Positions 32,914 to 41,969 are shown, counted from the first letter of the stretch. The stretch: 64,000 nt of DNA from Streptomyces griseoviridis (GCA_014649155.1 BMSM01000003.1:1-64000), one strand, 5' to 3'. Notes: generated from the sequence alone by a model not told the origin. Numbers and translations: made by a program.

Positions 32914-33846
32914 TCAGGCCGCGCTGCCGGCCTCCGGCAGCACCGTGACCCGGGTGAGCACTTCCTCGTACGCCGCCCGGTCGAACTCGCCCGCCACCGG
33001 GGCCAGGACCGTCGCCGCCGACAGGGCGACCGCGCGGGCCAGCCGGTCCGGCCAGGGCAGCCGCTCGGCCAGCCCCGACAGCAGCCCCGCGACCGCCGAG
33101 TCGCCCGCGCCGGTCGGGTTGCCGCGCACCCGGGCGGGCGGCGCGGCCCGCCAGCGGCCCTCCGCGGTCACCGCCAGCAGCCCCTCGGCCCCCAGGGACG
33201 CCACCACCGCCCGCGCCCCCCGCCGCCGGGCGTCCTGCGTGGCCCGCAGCGGCTCGTAGGAGCCGGTCAGCTCGGCCAGCTCGTCCGCGTTCGGCTTGAT
33301 CAGGTCGGGCCGGGCGGCGACCGCCCGGCGCAGCGGCTCCCCGCTGGTGTCCAGCAGCACCGGCACCCCGGCGGCGCGCGCGGAGCGCACCAGCCCGGCG
33401 TAGGCGCCCACCGGCACGCCCGGCGGCAGGCTGCCGCACAGGGCGACCGCCGAGACGCCGGCGAGCAGATCCTCGTACGCCTCCTGGAAGGCGCGCCACT
33501 CGGCGGGCGAGATCAGCGGGCCCGGTTCGTTGAGCTGGGTGGTGTCGCCGGTGTGCTCGTCGACGACGGCGAGGGTGCGCCGGGTCGCGCCGGCCACCGG
33601 CAGCAGCGCGTCCACCAGCCGGGCCCGGCCGGCGAGCGCCGCCCGGACGGCGTGCCCGGTGCCGCCGCCCGCGAAGCCCGTGACCGTCACCTCGTGCCCG
33701 AGCGCCGCCAGCACCCGGGCCACGTTGACGCCCTTGCCGCCGGGGCGTTCCGTCACCTCGGTGACCCGGTGGGAGGCGTGCGGCTTCAGGGCCGGGACGC
33801 GATAGGTGAGGTCGAGAGCGGTGTTCAGCGTGACCGTGAGGATCAC
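32914..33846 (-). CDS. PfkB-family sugar kinase, 1-phosphofructokinase type
   Basis: A 310-residue kinase with TVTLNTALDLTY and RPGGKGVNVARVLAALG (substrate motif of the LacC/FruK/PfkB group), DLIKPNADELAELTG, and the anion-hole/catalytic GNPTGAGDSAVAGLLSGLAE with Asp base. The GTG start has GGGGGAGG upstream; an earlier in-frame ATG has no domain support. It stands next to the nagA-nagK genes, so a role with hexose or hexosamine phosphates (1-phosphofructokinase or tagatose-6-phosphate kinase-like) is likely. Confidence 0.88.
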   Translation of the reverse strand: MILTVTLNTALDLTYRVPALKPHASHRVTEVTERPGGKGVNVARVLAALGHEVTVTGFAGGGTGHAVRAALAGRARLVDALLPVAGATRRTLAVVDEHTGDTTQLNEPGPLISPAEWRAFQEAYEDLLAGVSAVALCGSLPPGVPVGAYAGLVRSARAAGVPVLLDTSGEPLRRAVAARPDLIKPNADELAELTGSYEPLRATQDARRRGARAVVASLGAEGLLAVTAEGRWRAAPPARVRGNPTGAGDSAVAGLLSGLAERLPWPDRLARAVALSAATVLAPVAGEFDRAAYEEVLTRVTVLPEAGSAA

Positions 33847-33990
33847 CGGGCCGGCCTCCCCCGAGTGCGTGCGTGCGTCCGTCCGTCCGTACCGGAGTGT
33901 TCCGCCGTGCTCCGGAGCTTCGATCATGCCAAACGGACGGCGGTCGGCCCAGCCCCGGGGCGGCCGGGACCCGCCCGACTCCGGGACGGA

Positions 33991-35241
33991 TCAGTCCAGT
34001 CGCTGACCGGCCGCCCCGGGCTCGACCACCCACGCGCCGCGGCGCATCACGCCGACCACGTCGAACGCGGCGTCCAGCACCACCAGGTCCGCGTCCTTGC
34101 CCGGCTCCAGGGACCCCACCCGGTCGGCGAGGCCGAGCAGCCGCGCCGGGTTGGCGGAGATCGCGGCGACGACGTCCTCGACCGGCAGCCCGTCCACCGT
34201 CACCGCCCGCTTGAAGGCGCGGTCCAGGGTGAGCGTGGAACCGGCGATGGAGTCGCCCTCGACCAGCCGGGCCACCCCGTCGGTGACCTCCACCTCCAGC
34301 GGGCCCAGCAGGTACCGGCCGTCGCCGAAACCGGCCGCGTCCATCGCGTCCGTGATGAAGGCGACCCGGGCGGCGCCCGCGTGGTGGAAGGCGAGCCGGA
34401 GCGCGGCCGGGTGCAGGTGCGTACCGTCGTTGATCAGCTCGACCGTGACCCGCTCGTCCTCCAGCAGGGCGGTGATCGGACCGGGGGCCCGGTGGCCGAT
34501 CGGCGGCATCGCGTTGAAGAGGTGGGTGGCGACGGTCGCGCCCGCGTCGATCGCCCGGAGCGTCTGCTCGTACGTGGCGTCCGTGTGCCCGACCGCCGCG
34601 ATCACGCCGTGCTCGGCGAGCAGCCGTACGGAGTCCAGGCCGCCCGGCAGCTCGGTGGCGAGCGTCATCATCCTCGCGTGGCCGTGCGCGGCGTCGATCA
34701 GCTTGCGCACCTCCGCCGGGTCGGGGTCGCGCAGCAGCTGCTCGTCGTGGGCGCCCTTGCGGCACGGGGAGATGAACGGGCCCTCGAAGTGGATGCCGGC
34801 GATCTCGCCCTGCTGGGCCAGCTCGGCGAGCATCCCGGCGTGCCGGGCGAGGAAGTCCAGGTCGCCGGTGACGGCGGAGGCGACGACGGTGGTCGTGCCG
34901 TGGCGGCGGTGGGTCTCGACGCCCCGGAGGACGTCCTCGGCGGTGCCGCCGGCGAAGGAGGCTCCGCCGCCGCCGTGGTTGTGCAGGTCGACGAAGCCGG
35001 GGACGATCCAGTGGCCGGTCAGGTCGATGACCTGGGCGTGGCCGGGGGCGGTGGCGGCGATGCGGGTGCCGTCGACGGCCACCCGGCCGCCGGGGACGGT
35101 TCCGGTGGGGAGGACGACGTCGGCGCCGGACAGGAGGAGGGGTGCGCGGTCCGCCGCGGCGTGCGGCTCTGCTGTGGCTGGTCGCGCTCCGCGACGGAGT
35201 CGCGTGTCGGCGCTGCCCCGCGCCCCTGGGTCGGCTGCCAT
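33991..35241 (-). CDS. nagA: N-acetylglucosamine-6-phosphate deacetylase NagA
   Basis: A 416-residue amidohydrolase. It has the metal motif GFVDLHNHGGGG, IHFEGPFISPCRKGAH with the conserved metal-ligand Glu, VGHTDATYEQ and HLFNAMPP (His ligands), and AFITDAMDAAG with the catalytic Asp. It removes acetate from GlcNAc-6-P to give glucosamine-6-P. The ATG overlaps the stop of the ROK kinase gene (TGATG), so it is coupled with it. The first ~30 residues are Ala/Arg-rich and unconserved. Confidence 0.92.
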   Translation of the reverse strand: MAADPGARGSADTRLRRGARPATAEPHAAADRAPLLLSGADVVLPTGTVPGGRVAVDGTRIAATAPGHAQVIDLTGHWIVPGFVDLHNHGGGGASFAGGTAEDVLRGVETHRRHGTTTVVASAVTGDLDFLARHAGMLAELAQQGEIAGIHFEGPFISPCRKGAHDEQLLRDPDPAEVRKLIDAAHGHARMMTLATELPGGLDSVRLLAEHGVIAAVGHTDATYEQTLRAIDAGATVATHLFNAMPPIGHRAPGPITALLEDERVTVELINDGTHLHPAALRLAFHHAGAARVAFITDAMDAAGFGDGRYLLGPLEVEVTDGVARLVEGDSIAGSTLTLDRAFKRAVTVDGLPVEDVVAAISANPARLLGLADRVGSLEPGKDADLVVLDAAFDVVGVMRRGAWVVEPGAAGQRLD

Positions 35242-36185
35242 CACGACGTTTCCTCCGTACGGTCCGTTGGGTTCAGGAGATCCCAGGCCAGGAGTCCCGC
35301 GCCGAGACATCCGGCGGTGTCGCCCAGGGCGGCGGGGACGATGGACGGCTGGGTCTGGAAGGTGATCCGGCGTGCGACGGCCTCCCGGAGCGGTGTGAAC
35401 AAGGTTTCCCCGGCTTCCGCCAGCCCGCCACCGATGATCAGCGTGCGGGGGTCCAGCAGGGTGAGGGCGGTGACCAGGCCGGCGGCCAGCGCGTCGACCG
35501 CCTCCCGCCAGACGCGTACGGCCGCCGGGTCCCCGGCCGCCACGGCCCCGGCGCAGTCCGCGGCGCCCGCCGCCGGGTCGCCCGAGGCCGCCGCCCACGC
35601 CTCGCCCACCGCGCTCGCGGAGGCGTACCGCTCCAGGCAGCCGCGCTGCCCGCACGGGCAGGGCACGCCGTCGGGGCGGACGACGACATGGCCGATCTCG
35701 CCCGCGAAACCGTGCGCGCCGCCCTCGACCCGGCCGTCGATGCCGATGGCGCCCGCGATGCCGGTGCCGAGCGGGACGAAGAGGAAGCGGTCGGCGCCCC
35801 GGCCCGCCCCGATCCGGCCCTCGGCGAGCCCGCCGGTGCGCACGTCGTGGCCGAGGGCGACCGGGACGCCGCCCAGCCGCTCGCTCAGCAGGGCGCGCAG
35901 CGGCACGTCCCGCCAGCCCAGGTTGGCGGCGTAGACGGCGGTGCCGCGCGCGTCGTCCACGATGCCGGGGACGGCGACGCCGGCCGCGGCCGGGGCCGAG
36001 CCGAACCGCTCCGCGCCGAGCGCGGCCAGCTCGGCGGCGAAGTCCAGGATGCCGTCGACGACCGCCTCCGGGCCGCGCTCGCGGCCGGTGGGGCGGCGGG
36101 CCCGGTGCAGCGGCTCGCCGTCCGGCCCGGCCAGGGCGGCCTTCATCCCGGTGCCGCCCACGTCCAGGGCGATGACATGTCTCAC
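35241..36185 (-). CDS. nagK: ROK-family N-acetylglucosamine kinase NagK
   Basis: A 314-residue ROK kinase: phosphate motif ALDVGGTGMKAAL, catalytic Asp in LGHDVRTGGLAEG, GTGIAGAI, the ExGH sugar motif (AGEIGH), and the ROK zinc motif CPCGQRGCLE. It phosphorylates internalised GlcNAc for NagA, with which it is translationally coupled. The start is GTG. The divergent upstream gap has two DasR-like sites, in line with the known control of nagKA in streptomycetes. Confidence 0.9.
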   Translation of the reverse strand: MRHVIALDVGGTGMKAALAGPDGEPLHRARRPTGRERGPEAVVDGILDFAAELAALGAERFGSAPAAAGVAVPGIVDDARGTAVYAANLGWRDVPLRALLSERLGGVPVALGHDVRTGGLAEGRIGAGRGADRFLFVPLGTGIAGAIGIDGRVEGGAHGFAGEIGHVVVRPDGVPCPCGQRGCLERYASASAVGEAWAAASGDPAAGAADCAGAVAAGDPAAVRVWREAVDALAAGLVTALTLLDPRTLIIGGGLAEAGETLFTPLREAVARRITFQTQPSIVPAALGDTAGCLGAGLLAWDLLNPTDRTEETS

Positions 36186-36212
36186 GGGGACAGTGTGGCC
36201 CGATGACCCGCG

Positions 36213-36228
36213 AGAGGTCTAGTCCACT
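36213..36228. promoter_or_regulatory. DasR-responsive element (dre), strong match
   Basis: agaggtctagtccact matches the dre consensus ACTGGTCTAGACCACT at 13 of 16 positions, including all of the GGTCTAG core. It lies 28 bp from the nagK start and ~75 bp from the divergent solute-binding-protein start. DasR represses here until glucosamine-6-P accumulates. Confidence 0.8.
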
Positions 36229-36230
36229 CG

Positions 36231-36246
36231 CGTGGTGTAGACCTTG
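36231..36246. promoter_or_regulatory. Second, weaker dre-like site
   Basis: cgtggtgtagaccttg matches the dre consensus at 10 of 16 positions and keeps the GTAGACC half. It lies directly beside the stronger site, giving a possible tandem DasR site in the divergent promoter. Confidence 0.5.
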
Positions 36247-36302
36247 ATCCGTTAATCGGACGAAGGTCGGCGGAAAACGGTCGGCGGAGCGGGGAGCGAA
36301 GA

Positions 36303-37571
36303 GTGCGGCGGCGTGGAAAAGGGACGATCGCGGTGGTGTCCGCCCTGGGCATGGCGGCGGTCCTCGGCGGCTGCGGGATCGGCTCGGGCGGTTCGGACGG
36401 CGTGACCCTGCGCCTGGTCGCCGCCGACTACGGCGACAGCGAGTCCACCGGCTCGCAGCGGTACTGGGACGAGCTGGCCGAGTCGTACGAGTCCGGCCAC
36501 CCCGACGTGGACGTCGAGGTCACCGTCTACTCGTGGAACGACGTCGACCGCAAGGTCCGCGAGATGGTCGACGCGGGCGACGCGCCCGACCTCGCCCAGA
36601 TCGGCGCGTACGCCGACTACGCGGACGAGGGCCTCCTCTACCGGGCCGACGACCTGCTCTCCATCCCCACCCAGGCCGACTTCGTCCCCCAGCTCGCCGC
36701 CGCCGGCAGGGTCAACGGGGTGCAGTACGGCATGCCGTTCGCGGCGTCCACCCGCGTCCTCTTCTACAACAGGACCCTCTTCGCCGAGGCCGGCCTGTCC
36801 GCGCCCAGGAGCTGGGCCGACCTCGCCGCCGCCGCCGAGGCGCTGAAGGCCGACGGGGTGGCGTACCCGTACGCGCTGCCGCTCGGCCCCGAGGAGGCGC
36901 AGGCGGAGACCATGCAGTGGATGCTCAGCGGCGGAGGCGGCTACACCGACGCCACCGGCACCTACAGCATCGACTCGCCCGAGAACACCGCCGCCTTCAC
37001 CTGGCTGAAGGAGAACCTGGTCGACAAGGACCTCACCGGACCCGTCCCGCCCGCGAAGCTGAACCGGGCCGACGCCTTCGCCGCGTTCGCCAAGGGCGAG
37101 GTCGGCATGCTCAACGGCCACCCGTCCCTGATGGCGATGGCCGAGAAGCAGGGCGTGAAGTACGGCATGGTGCCCACCCCCGGCGCCGACGGGCCGAGCG
37201 GCAGCACCCTCGGCGTCACCGACTGGATGACCGCGTTCAAGAAGAACGGCCACGCCGAGGAGGCCGGCGCCTTCCTCGACTTCGTCTACGACGACGAGAA
37301 CGTCCTCGACTTCTCCCGCCGCTACGACCTGCTGCCGGTCACCGGATCCGCCTCCGAGACCATGGCCGCGGCCGAGGAGGACCAGGACCTGAAGCCCTTC
37401 CTCGACGAACTGCTGACCTCCGAGCTGTACCCGGTGGGCGAGACCTCCTGGGCGGCGGTCAGCGCGCAGATCAAGAAGGAGATCGGCAAGGCGGTCGCCC
37501 CCGGCGCCGATCCCGGGGCCGTGCTCCGGCTGCTCCAGACCGCGGCGAGCCGGGCCGACGACGTGAGCTAG
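36303..37571 (+). CDS. Sugar ABC transporter solute-binding lipoprotein
   Basis: A 422-residue extracellular solute-binding protein (family 1). The signal is TIAVVSALGMAAVLGGCGIGSGG with the lipobox Cys, followed by DAPDLAQIGAYADYADEGLLY and PFAASTRVLFYNRTLFAEAG. No permease or ATPase gene adjoins, so it must work with components elsewhere, like many Streptomyces sugar importers that share MsiK. It is divergent from nagK and under the same DasR-like sites, which suggests an aminosugar or chito-oligomer ligand. The start is GTG behind GGGGAG. Confidence 0.88.
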   Translation: MRRRGKGTIAVVSALGMAAVLGGCGIGSGGSDGVTLRLVAADYGDSESTGSQRYWDELAESYESGHPDVDVEVTVYSWNDVDRKVREMVDAGDAPDLAQIGAYADYADEGLLYRADDLLSIPTQADFVPQLAAAGRVNGVQYGMPFAASTRVLFYNRTLFAEAGLSAPRSWADLAAAAEALKADGVAYPYALPLGPEEAQAETMQWMLSGGGGYTDATGTYSIDSPENTAAFTWLKENLVDKDLTGPVPPAKLNRADAFAAFAKGEVGMLNGHPSLMAMAEKQGVKYGMVPTPGADGPSGSTLGVTDWMTAFKKNGHAEEAGAFLDFVYDDENVLDFSRRYDLLPVTGSASETMAAAEEDQDLKPFLDELLTSELYPVGETSWAAVSAQIKKEIGKAVAPGADPGAVLRLLQTAASRADDVS

Positions 37572-37639
37572 GCCGGCGACGCGTGCCGGGCCGGAGCCGG
37601 CCGGCACCGGTTGTCGGTGCCCGGCGTTACCGTGCGGGC

Positions 37640-37879
37640 ATGGACCAGGAACGACAGCCGCTGGGGGAGCGGGAGCTGCGCGTCCTCGCGCTGGAGCGCC
37701 GCGGCTTCCCCGGCCCCGGCGCGAAGGAACGCGCGATCCGCGAGGAACTCGGCCTCGCCCCCGTCCGCTACTACCAGCTCCTCAACGCCCTCCTGGACGA
37801 CCCCCGGGCGCTGGCCGCGGACCCGGTGACGGTCAACCGGCTCCGCCGGGTCCGCGCGGCCCGCCGCACCGAGCGCTGA
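37640..37879 (+). CDS. DUF3263 small protein
   Basis: A 79-residue protein: LGERELRVLALERRGFPGPGAKERAIREELGLAPVRYYQLLNALLDDPRALAADP. This is the DUF3263 family, an HTH-like actinobacterial protein of unknown role. It lies between the sugar-binding lipoprotein and otsB, on the same strand as both. Confidence 0.88.
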   Translation: MDQERQPLGERELRVLALERRGFPGPGAKERAIREELGLAPVRYYQLLNALLDDPRALAADPVTVNRLRRVRAARRTER

Positions 37880-37936
37880 ACCGGCCCGGCCGATCACCGA
37901 GGCGTGCGGACGCCGCCTTGGGGATAGGTTCGCCGT

Positions 37937-38797
37937 ATGGGCAGCCACACGGACGCACACACCTCTACGGACCCCCTGCCGACCCCCGCCACCGCGGCCG
38001 GGCGCGCGGGGCTCGACGCGCTGGTCGCCGACCCCGGCCGGGCGGTGATCGCGCTCGACTTCGACGGCACCCTCGCCGAGATCGTCCCCGACCCCGACCA
38101 GGCCCGAGCCCACCCGGACGCGGTGCCCGCGCTGGCCGCGCTCGCCCCGAAGGTCGCCTCCGTCGCGGTGATCACCGGCCGTCCGGCCGAGGTCGCCGTC
38201 CACCACGGCGGCTTCGCCGGCGTACCCGGCCTGGAACACCTCGTCGTCCTCGGGCACTACGGCGCCGAGCGCTGGGACGCGGCCACCGGCACCCTCTCCG
38301 CGCCCGCCCCGCACCCCGGCGTCGCCGCCGTCCGCGCCGAACTGCCCGCGCTGCTGGAGCGGGCCGGGGCGGAGGGCACCCGGGTCGAGGAGAAGGGCCG
38401 CTCGGTCGCGGTCCACACCCGCCGGGCCACCGACCCGCAGGCCGCCTTCGAGGCCCTGCGCGGCCCGCTCACCGGCCTCGCCGCCCGCCACGGGCTGATC
38501 GTGGAGCCGGGCCGCATGGTCCTGGAGCTGCGCCCGCCCGGCATGGACAAGGGCGTCGCCCTCCTCGACCACGCCCGCGGCCTCGGCGCCGGCACGGTCC
38601 TCTACGCCGGCGACGACCTCGGCGACCTGCCCGCCTACGACGCCGTCGACACGCTCCGCGCCGAGGGCACCCCCGGCCTGCTGGTGTGCAGCGGCAGCGA
38701 CGAGGTGACGGAGCTGAAGCGCCGCGCCGACCTGGAGGTGCCCGGCCCGGCCGGAGTGGTCGCCCTCCTCGCGGCCCTCGCCCGCCGCCTGGCCTGA
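37937..38797 (+). CDS. otsB: Trehalose-6-phosphate phosphatase OtsB
   Basis: A 286-residue HAD phosphatase: nucleophile motif ALDFDGTLAEI, motif II VITGRPAEV, Lys in MDKGVAL, and motif IV AGDDLGDLPAYDA. GHYGAERW is typical of trehalose-phosphatases. It dephosphorylates trehalose-6-P to trehalose. OtsA is encoded ~0.7 kb away on the opposite strand, so the two steps of the pathway are neighbours but not one operon. Confidence 0.92.
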   Translation: MGSHTDAHTSTDPLPTPATAAGRAGLDALVADPGRAVIALDFDGTLAEIVPDPDQARAHPDAVPALAALAPKVASVAVITGRPAEVAVHHGGFAGVPGLEHLVVLGHYGAERWDAATGTLSAPAPHPGVAAVRAELPALLERAGAEGTRVEEKGRSVAVHTRRATDPQAAFEALRGPLTGLAARHGLIVEPGRMVLELRPPGMDKGVALLDHARGLGAGTVLYAGDDLGDLPAYDAVDTLRAEGTPGLLVCSGSDEVTELKRRADLEVPGPAGVVALLAALARRLA

Positions 38798-38932
38798 GAC
38801 AAGGTCACGAGCAGTCGGCCCGTCTGTCACAGGCGCGTCCTGACGCCCCGCGCGAGGCAACCGGGCCGGCGCTCCCCGCTCTCCTGGAACACGAAGGCCC
38901 GCTCACCGGGCCCGCGACCCACAGGAGACACC

Positions 38933-39427
38933 ATGTCCGCTCGCAGGACCCCGCTGCTCGCCCTCGCCGCCCTCGTCGCCGGCCTCACCCTCACGGCGTG
39001 CGGCAGCGGTGGCGGCGACGACAGCGCCGCTGCCTCCCAGGCCCCCGCGACCGCCTCGCAGACCGCCGCCGCGCCCTCCACCCCGGCCGCCCCCGCCTCG
39101 GACGCCGCCTCGGCCTCCGCGACGACCGGCGCCCCCGCCGAGGGCACCGCCGCGGACGGCGGCCCCGCCACCACGGACCCGGCCGCCCAGCCCGACGACC
39201 GCTGCACCAACCGCGTCGACTACGCCGGCGACCCCCGCTCCAACGCGGAGATCAACTCCATCGGCGACGACACCGGCACCTGCCCGGCCCCGCTGACGGG
39301 CACCTCGGCCAAGGGGGACACCAAGTGCACGGACCTGATCGACTACGCCGGCGACTCCCGCTCGAACGCGGAGATCAACTCGATCGGCGCCGACACCGGC
39401 TACTGCCCGGCCGTCCTGACGAAGTAG
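38933..39427 (+). CDS. Lipoprotein with duplicated cysteine-flanked repeat
   Basis: A 164-residue protein with signal LLALAALVAGLTLTACGSGGG (lipobox LTAC) and a ~65-residue Ala/Thr/Ser linker. Two copies of a ~30-residue unit follow: C-TNRVDYAGDPRSNAEINSIG-DDTGTC and C-TDLIDYAGDSRSNAEINSIG-ADTGYC. Each unit is closed by two Cys, suggesting a disulphide loop. The family is unknown to me. It is surface-anchored, and the AGG-AG ribosome-binding site and codon bias support it. Confidence 0.82.
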   Translation: MSARRTPLLALAALVAGLTLTACGSGGGDDSAAASQAPATASQTAAAPSTPAAPASDAASASATTGAPAEGTAADGGPATTDPAAQPDDRCTNRVDYAGDPRSNAEINSIGDDTGTCPAPLTGTSAKGDTKCTDLIDYAGDSRSNAEINSIGADTGYCPAVLTK

Positions 39428-39504
39428 CGGGACGAGACAGCGGGACCAGACAGCGGGACGAGGCAGCGGGACGAAGCAGGAGGACAAGACAGCGGGACGG
39501 GGCC
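39427..39504. repeat. Six tandem 13-bp repeats
   Basis: Six contiguous 13-bp units close to gcgggacgagaca start at the lipoprotein stop codon and run toward the convergent otsA gene. Units 1-4 and 6 are nearly identical; unit 5 begins ggagg. They occupy most of the 100-bp gap, and no hairpin terminator is seen there. Confidence 0.85.
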
Positions 39505-39527
39505 GGGGGACGACCGGGCTGCGGGAC

Positions 39528-40925
39528 TCAGCCCCGCAGCGCCTCCAGCTGGTCCAGGAACCACCGGGCCGGGGGCAGCGCCGTCGCCGCCGCGGCCAGC
39601 CGCTTCGACCGCTCGGCCCGCTCCCCGTCCGGCAGGCTCAGCGCCTCGTGCAGCGCCTCGGCCGTCCCCGTCACGTCGTACGGGTTGACGACGAACGCGT
39701 CCTCGCCCAGCTCCTCGTACGCCCCCGCCTCCCGGGACAGCACCAGCGCGCACCCCGCGTCGGAGACGACCGGCACCTCCTTGGCGACCAGGTTCATCCC
39801 GTCCCTGATCGGGTTGACCAGCGCCACGTCGGCCAGCCGGTACGCCGCCAGCGACCGCGCGAAGTCGTCCTGGACGTGCAGCACGACCGGCGTCCAGCCC
39901 GCCGTGCCGAACTCCTCGTTGACCGACTCCGCGACCCGCCGCACCTCGGCCGTGTAGTCCCGGTAGACCTCCAGGTCCTGCCGGGACGGGTAGGCGAACG
40001 CGACGTGCACCACCCGTTCGCGCCACTCCGGCCGGTCCGCCAGCAGCCGCCGGTAGGCCAGCAGCCCGCGCACGATGTTCTTCGACAGCTCGGTCCGGTC
40101 GACCCGCACCACGACCTTGCGGCCCTCGCCGATCTGCTCCCGCAGCGCCGCCATCCGTTCGTCCACGTCCGCCTCGCGCGACCGCTTCCGCAGGAAGTCC
40201 GCGTCCGCGCCCAGCCCGTGCACGCCGACGACCGTCTCCCCGAGCCCGCCCGCCAGCGCCTCGCAGCACGCGGTGAACGCGTCCGCCCAGCGCCGGGTGA
40301 GGAACCCGAGCCGGTCCGCGCCCAGCATCCCGCGCAGCACCTGCCCGGCGATGTCGTCCGGGAGCATCCGGAAGTACTCCACCGGCGCCCACGGCGTGTG
40401 CGAGAAGTGGCTGATCCGCACGTCCGGGCGCAGCTCGCGCAGCATCCCCGGCACCAGCGTCAGGTGGTAGTCCTGCACCAGCACGGCCGCGCCCTCGGCG
40501 GCCTCCTCGGCCAGCGCCTCGGCGAAGGCCCGGTTGAACGCCTCGTACGACGCCCACTGCCGGCGGAACTCCGCGTCGAAGACCGGCTCCAGCGGCGTCT
40601 GGTACAGCATGTGGTGGACGAACCACAGCACCGAGTTGGCGATCCCGTTGTACGCGTCCGCGTGCACGTCCGCCGGGACGTCCAGCATCCGCACGCCGTC
40701 CTCACCGGCCCCGCGCCGCACCGCCTCCCGGTCGCCGTCGGACAGCGCCGAGCACACCCACAGCGCCCCCGCGTCCGGCCCGATCGCCGACAGCCCGGAG
40801 ACCAGGCCCCCGCCGCCGCGTTTCGACCGCAGCGAACCGTCCTCCTGGATCTCGTACGAGACCGGTCCCCGATTGGAGGCGACCAGCACCTGGGCAGCAC
40901 CGAACGACGAAGACGTGGAAGCCAT
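39528..40925 (-). CDS. otsA: Trehalose-6-phosphate synthase OtsA (GT20)
   Basis: A 465-residue GT-B glycosyltransferase: VLVASNRGPVSY, GGGGLVSGLSAIGP (donor loop), VQDYHLTLVPGMLRELRPDVRISHFSHTPW, and DRTELSKNIVRGLLAYRRLL and NPIRDGMNLVAKE with the UDP-sugar-binding residues. It makes trehalose-6-P from a nucleotide-glucose and glucose-6-P. The start is the ATG of MASTSSSF; three extra in-frame codons upstream have no support. GpgS-like and OtsB genes nearby suggest a stress-compatible-solute cluster. Confidence 0.93.
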   Translation of the reverse strand: MASTSSSFGAAQVLVASNRGPVSYEIQEDGSLRSKRGGGGLVSGLSAIGPDAGALWVCSALSDGDREAVRRGAGEDGVRMLDVPADVHADAYNGIANSVLWFVHHMLYQTPLEPVFDAEFRRQWASYEAFNRAFAEALAEEAAEGAAVLVQDYHLTLVPGMLRELRPDVRISHFSHTPWAPVEYFRMLPDDIAGQVLRGMLGADRLGFLTRRWADAFTACCEALAGGLGETVVGVHGLGADADFLRKRSREADVDERMAALREQIGEGRKVVVRVDRTELSKNIVRGLLAYRRLLADRPEWRERVVHVAFAYPSRQDLEVYRDYTAEVRRVAESVNEEFGTAGWTPVVLHVQDDFARSLAAYRLADVALVNPIRDGMNLVAKEVPVVSDAGCALVLSREAGAYEELGEDAFVVNPYDVTGTAEALHEALSLPDGERAERSKRLAAAATALPPARWFLDQLEALRG

Positions 40926-40967
40926 ACGCCTCAACCTAGCCCGGTCACGACCAGCTCAAACGTACGT

Positions 40968-41969
40968 TCACGCCACCTCGCGCCGGGCGTACTCGGCGAT
41001 CTCCCGCATCGGCGGCCGCTCCTCGGTGTCCACCGAATAGGTGCGCGGCTCGAAGCCCGCCTCACCCCGCTCGAACTGGGTGAGCGCCGGCCGGATCAGA
41101 TGCCCGCGGGCCAGCCGGAGCTGCGCGGTGCGGTAGATCGCGGCGGCCATCCGGCCCAGTGCCTGCCCGTCCTGGTGCCGGTGCCTGCGCACCCCCACGT
41201 CCACCTGGGCCAGCGCGTCCAGGCCCACCAGGTGCAGCGCGTCCACCAGCATGCCCAGCTCCACCCCGTACCCGACCGGGAACGGCAGCCGCTCCAGGAG
41301 CGACCGGCGGGCCGCGTACTCGCCGCCGAGCGGCTGCACGAACCCGGCAAGCTGCGGCCAGTGCATGTTCAGCAGCGGGCGGGCCATCAGCTCGGTGACC
41401 CGGCCGCCCTGCCCGGCCGCGCCCGCGAGCGGCCGGTCGTACATGGCCTTGACCAGGTGCACGTCCGGGTCGGTGAGCAGCGGGCCGACGATGCCGGTGA
41501 CGAAGTCGGAGGAGAAGTCCTTCAGGTCGGCGTCGACGAAGGCCACGATGTCGCCGCTCGTCACCAGCAGCGACCGCCACAGCACCTCGCCCTTGCCGGG
41601 CACCGGTGCGATCCGCGGCAGGATCTCGTCCCGGTGCACGACCCGGGCGCCGGCCGCCGCGGCCACCTTCGCGGTGGCGTCCGTCGACCCGGAGTCGACC
41701 ACCACGATCTCGTCGACCAGCGGCACCTGGCACATCAGGTCGTGGCGGAGGGCCGCGACGATGTCGCCGACCGTCTCCTCCTCGTTCAGCGCGGGCAGCA
41801 CGACGCTGACCGACTGGCCGCCGCGCTGCTTCGCGGCCAGGATCTGGTGGAGCGGCCGGTCGGTCACGGACCAGGAGCGCGCGTTCAGCCACCGCTCGAC
41901 TTCTTCCAGCACGGTCCCGGCTCCTCCCTGTACGGACCACGCACCGCTCGTGTGATCCATCTCGCGCAT
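40968..41969 (-). CDS. Glucosyl-3-phosphoglycerate synthase-like glycosyltransferase (GT81)
   Basis: A 333-residue GT-A enzyme: VSVVLPALNEEETVGDIVAAL, IVVVDSGSTDATAKVA, GDIVAFVDADLKDFSSDFV (DxD metal motif), and NMHWPQLAGFVQPLGGEYAARRSLLERLPFPVGYGVELGMLVD. The last block is diagnostic for GpgS, which makes glucosyl-3-phosphoglycerate, a compatible solute or primer for methylglucose polysaccharides. It lies 42 bp upstream of otsA on the same strand, so they are probably co-transcribed. Confidence 0.88.
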   Translation of the reverse strand: MREMDHTSGAWSVQGGAGTVLEEVERWLNARSWSVTDRPLHQILAAKQRGGQSVSVVLPALNEEETVGDIVAALRHDLMCQVPLVDEIVVVDSGSTDATAKVAAAAGARVVHRDEILPRIAPVPGKGEVLWRSLLVTSGDIVAFVDADLKDFSSDFVTGIVGPLLTDPDVHLVKAMYDRPLAGAAGQGGRVTELMARPLLNMHWPQLAGFVQPLGGEYAARRSLLERLPFPVGYGVELGMLVDALHLVGLDALAQVDVGVRRHRHQDGQALGRMAAAIYRTAQLRLARGHLIRPALTQFERGEAGFEPRTYSVDTEERPPMREIAEYARREVA

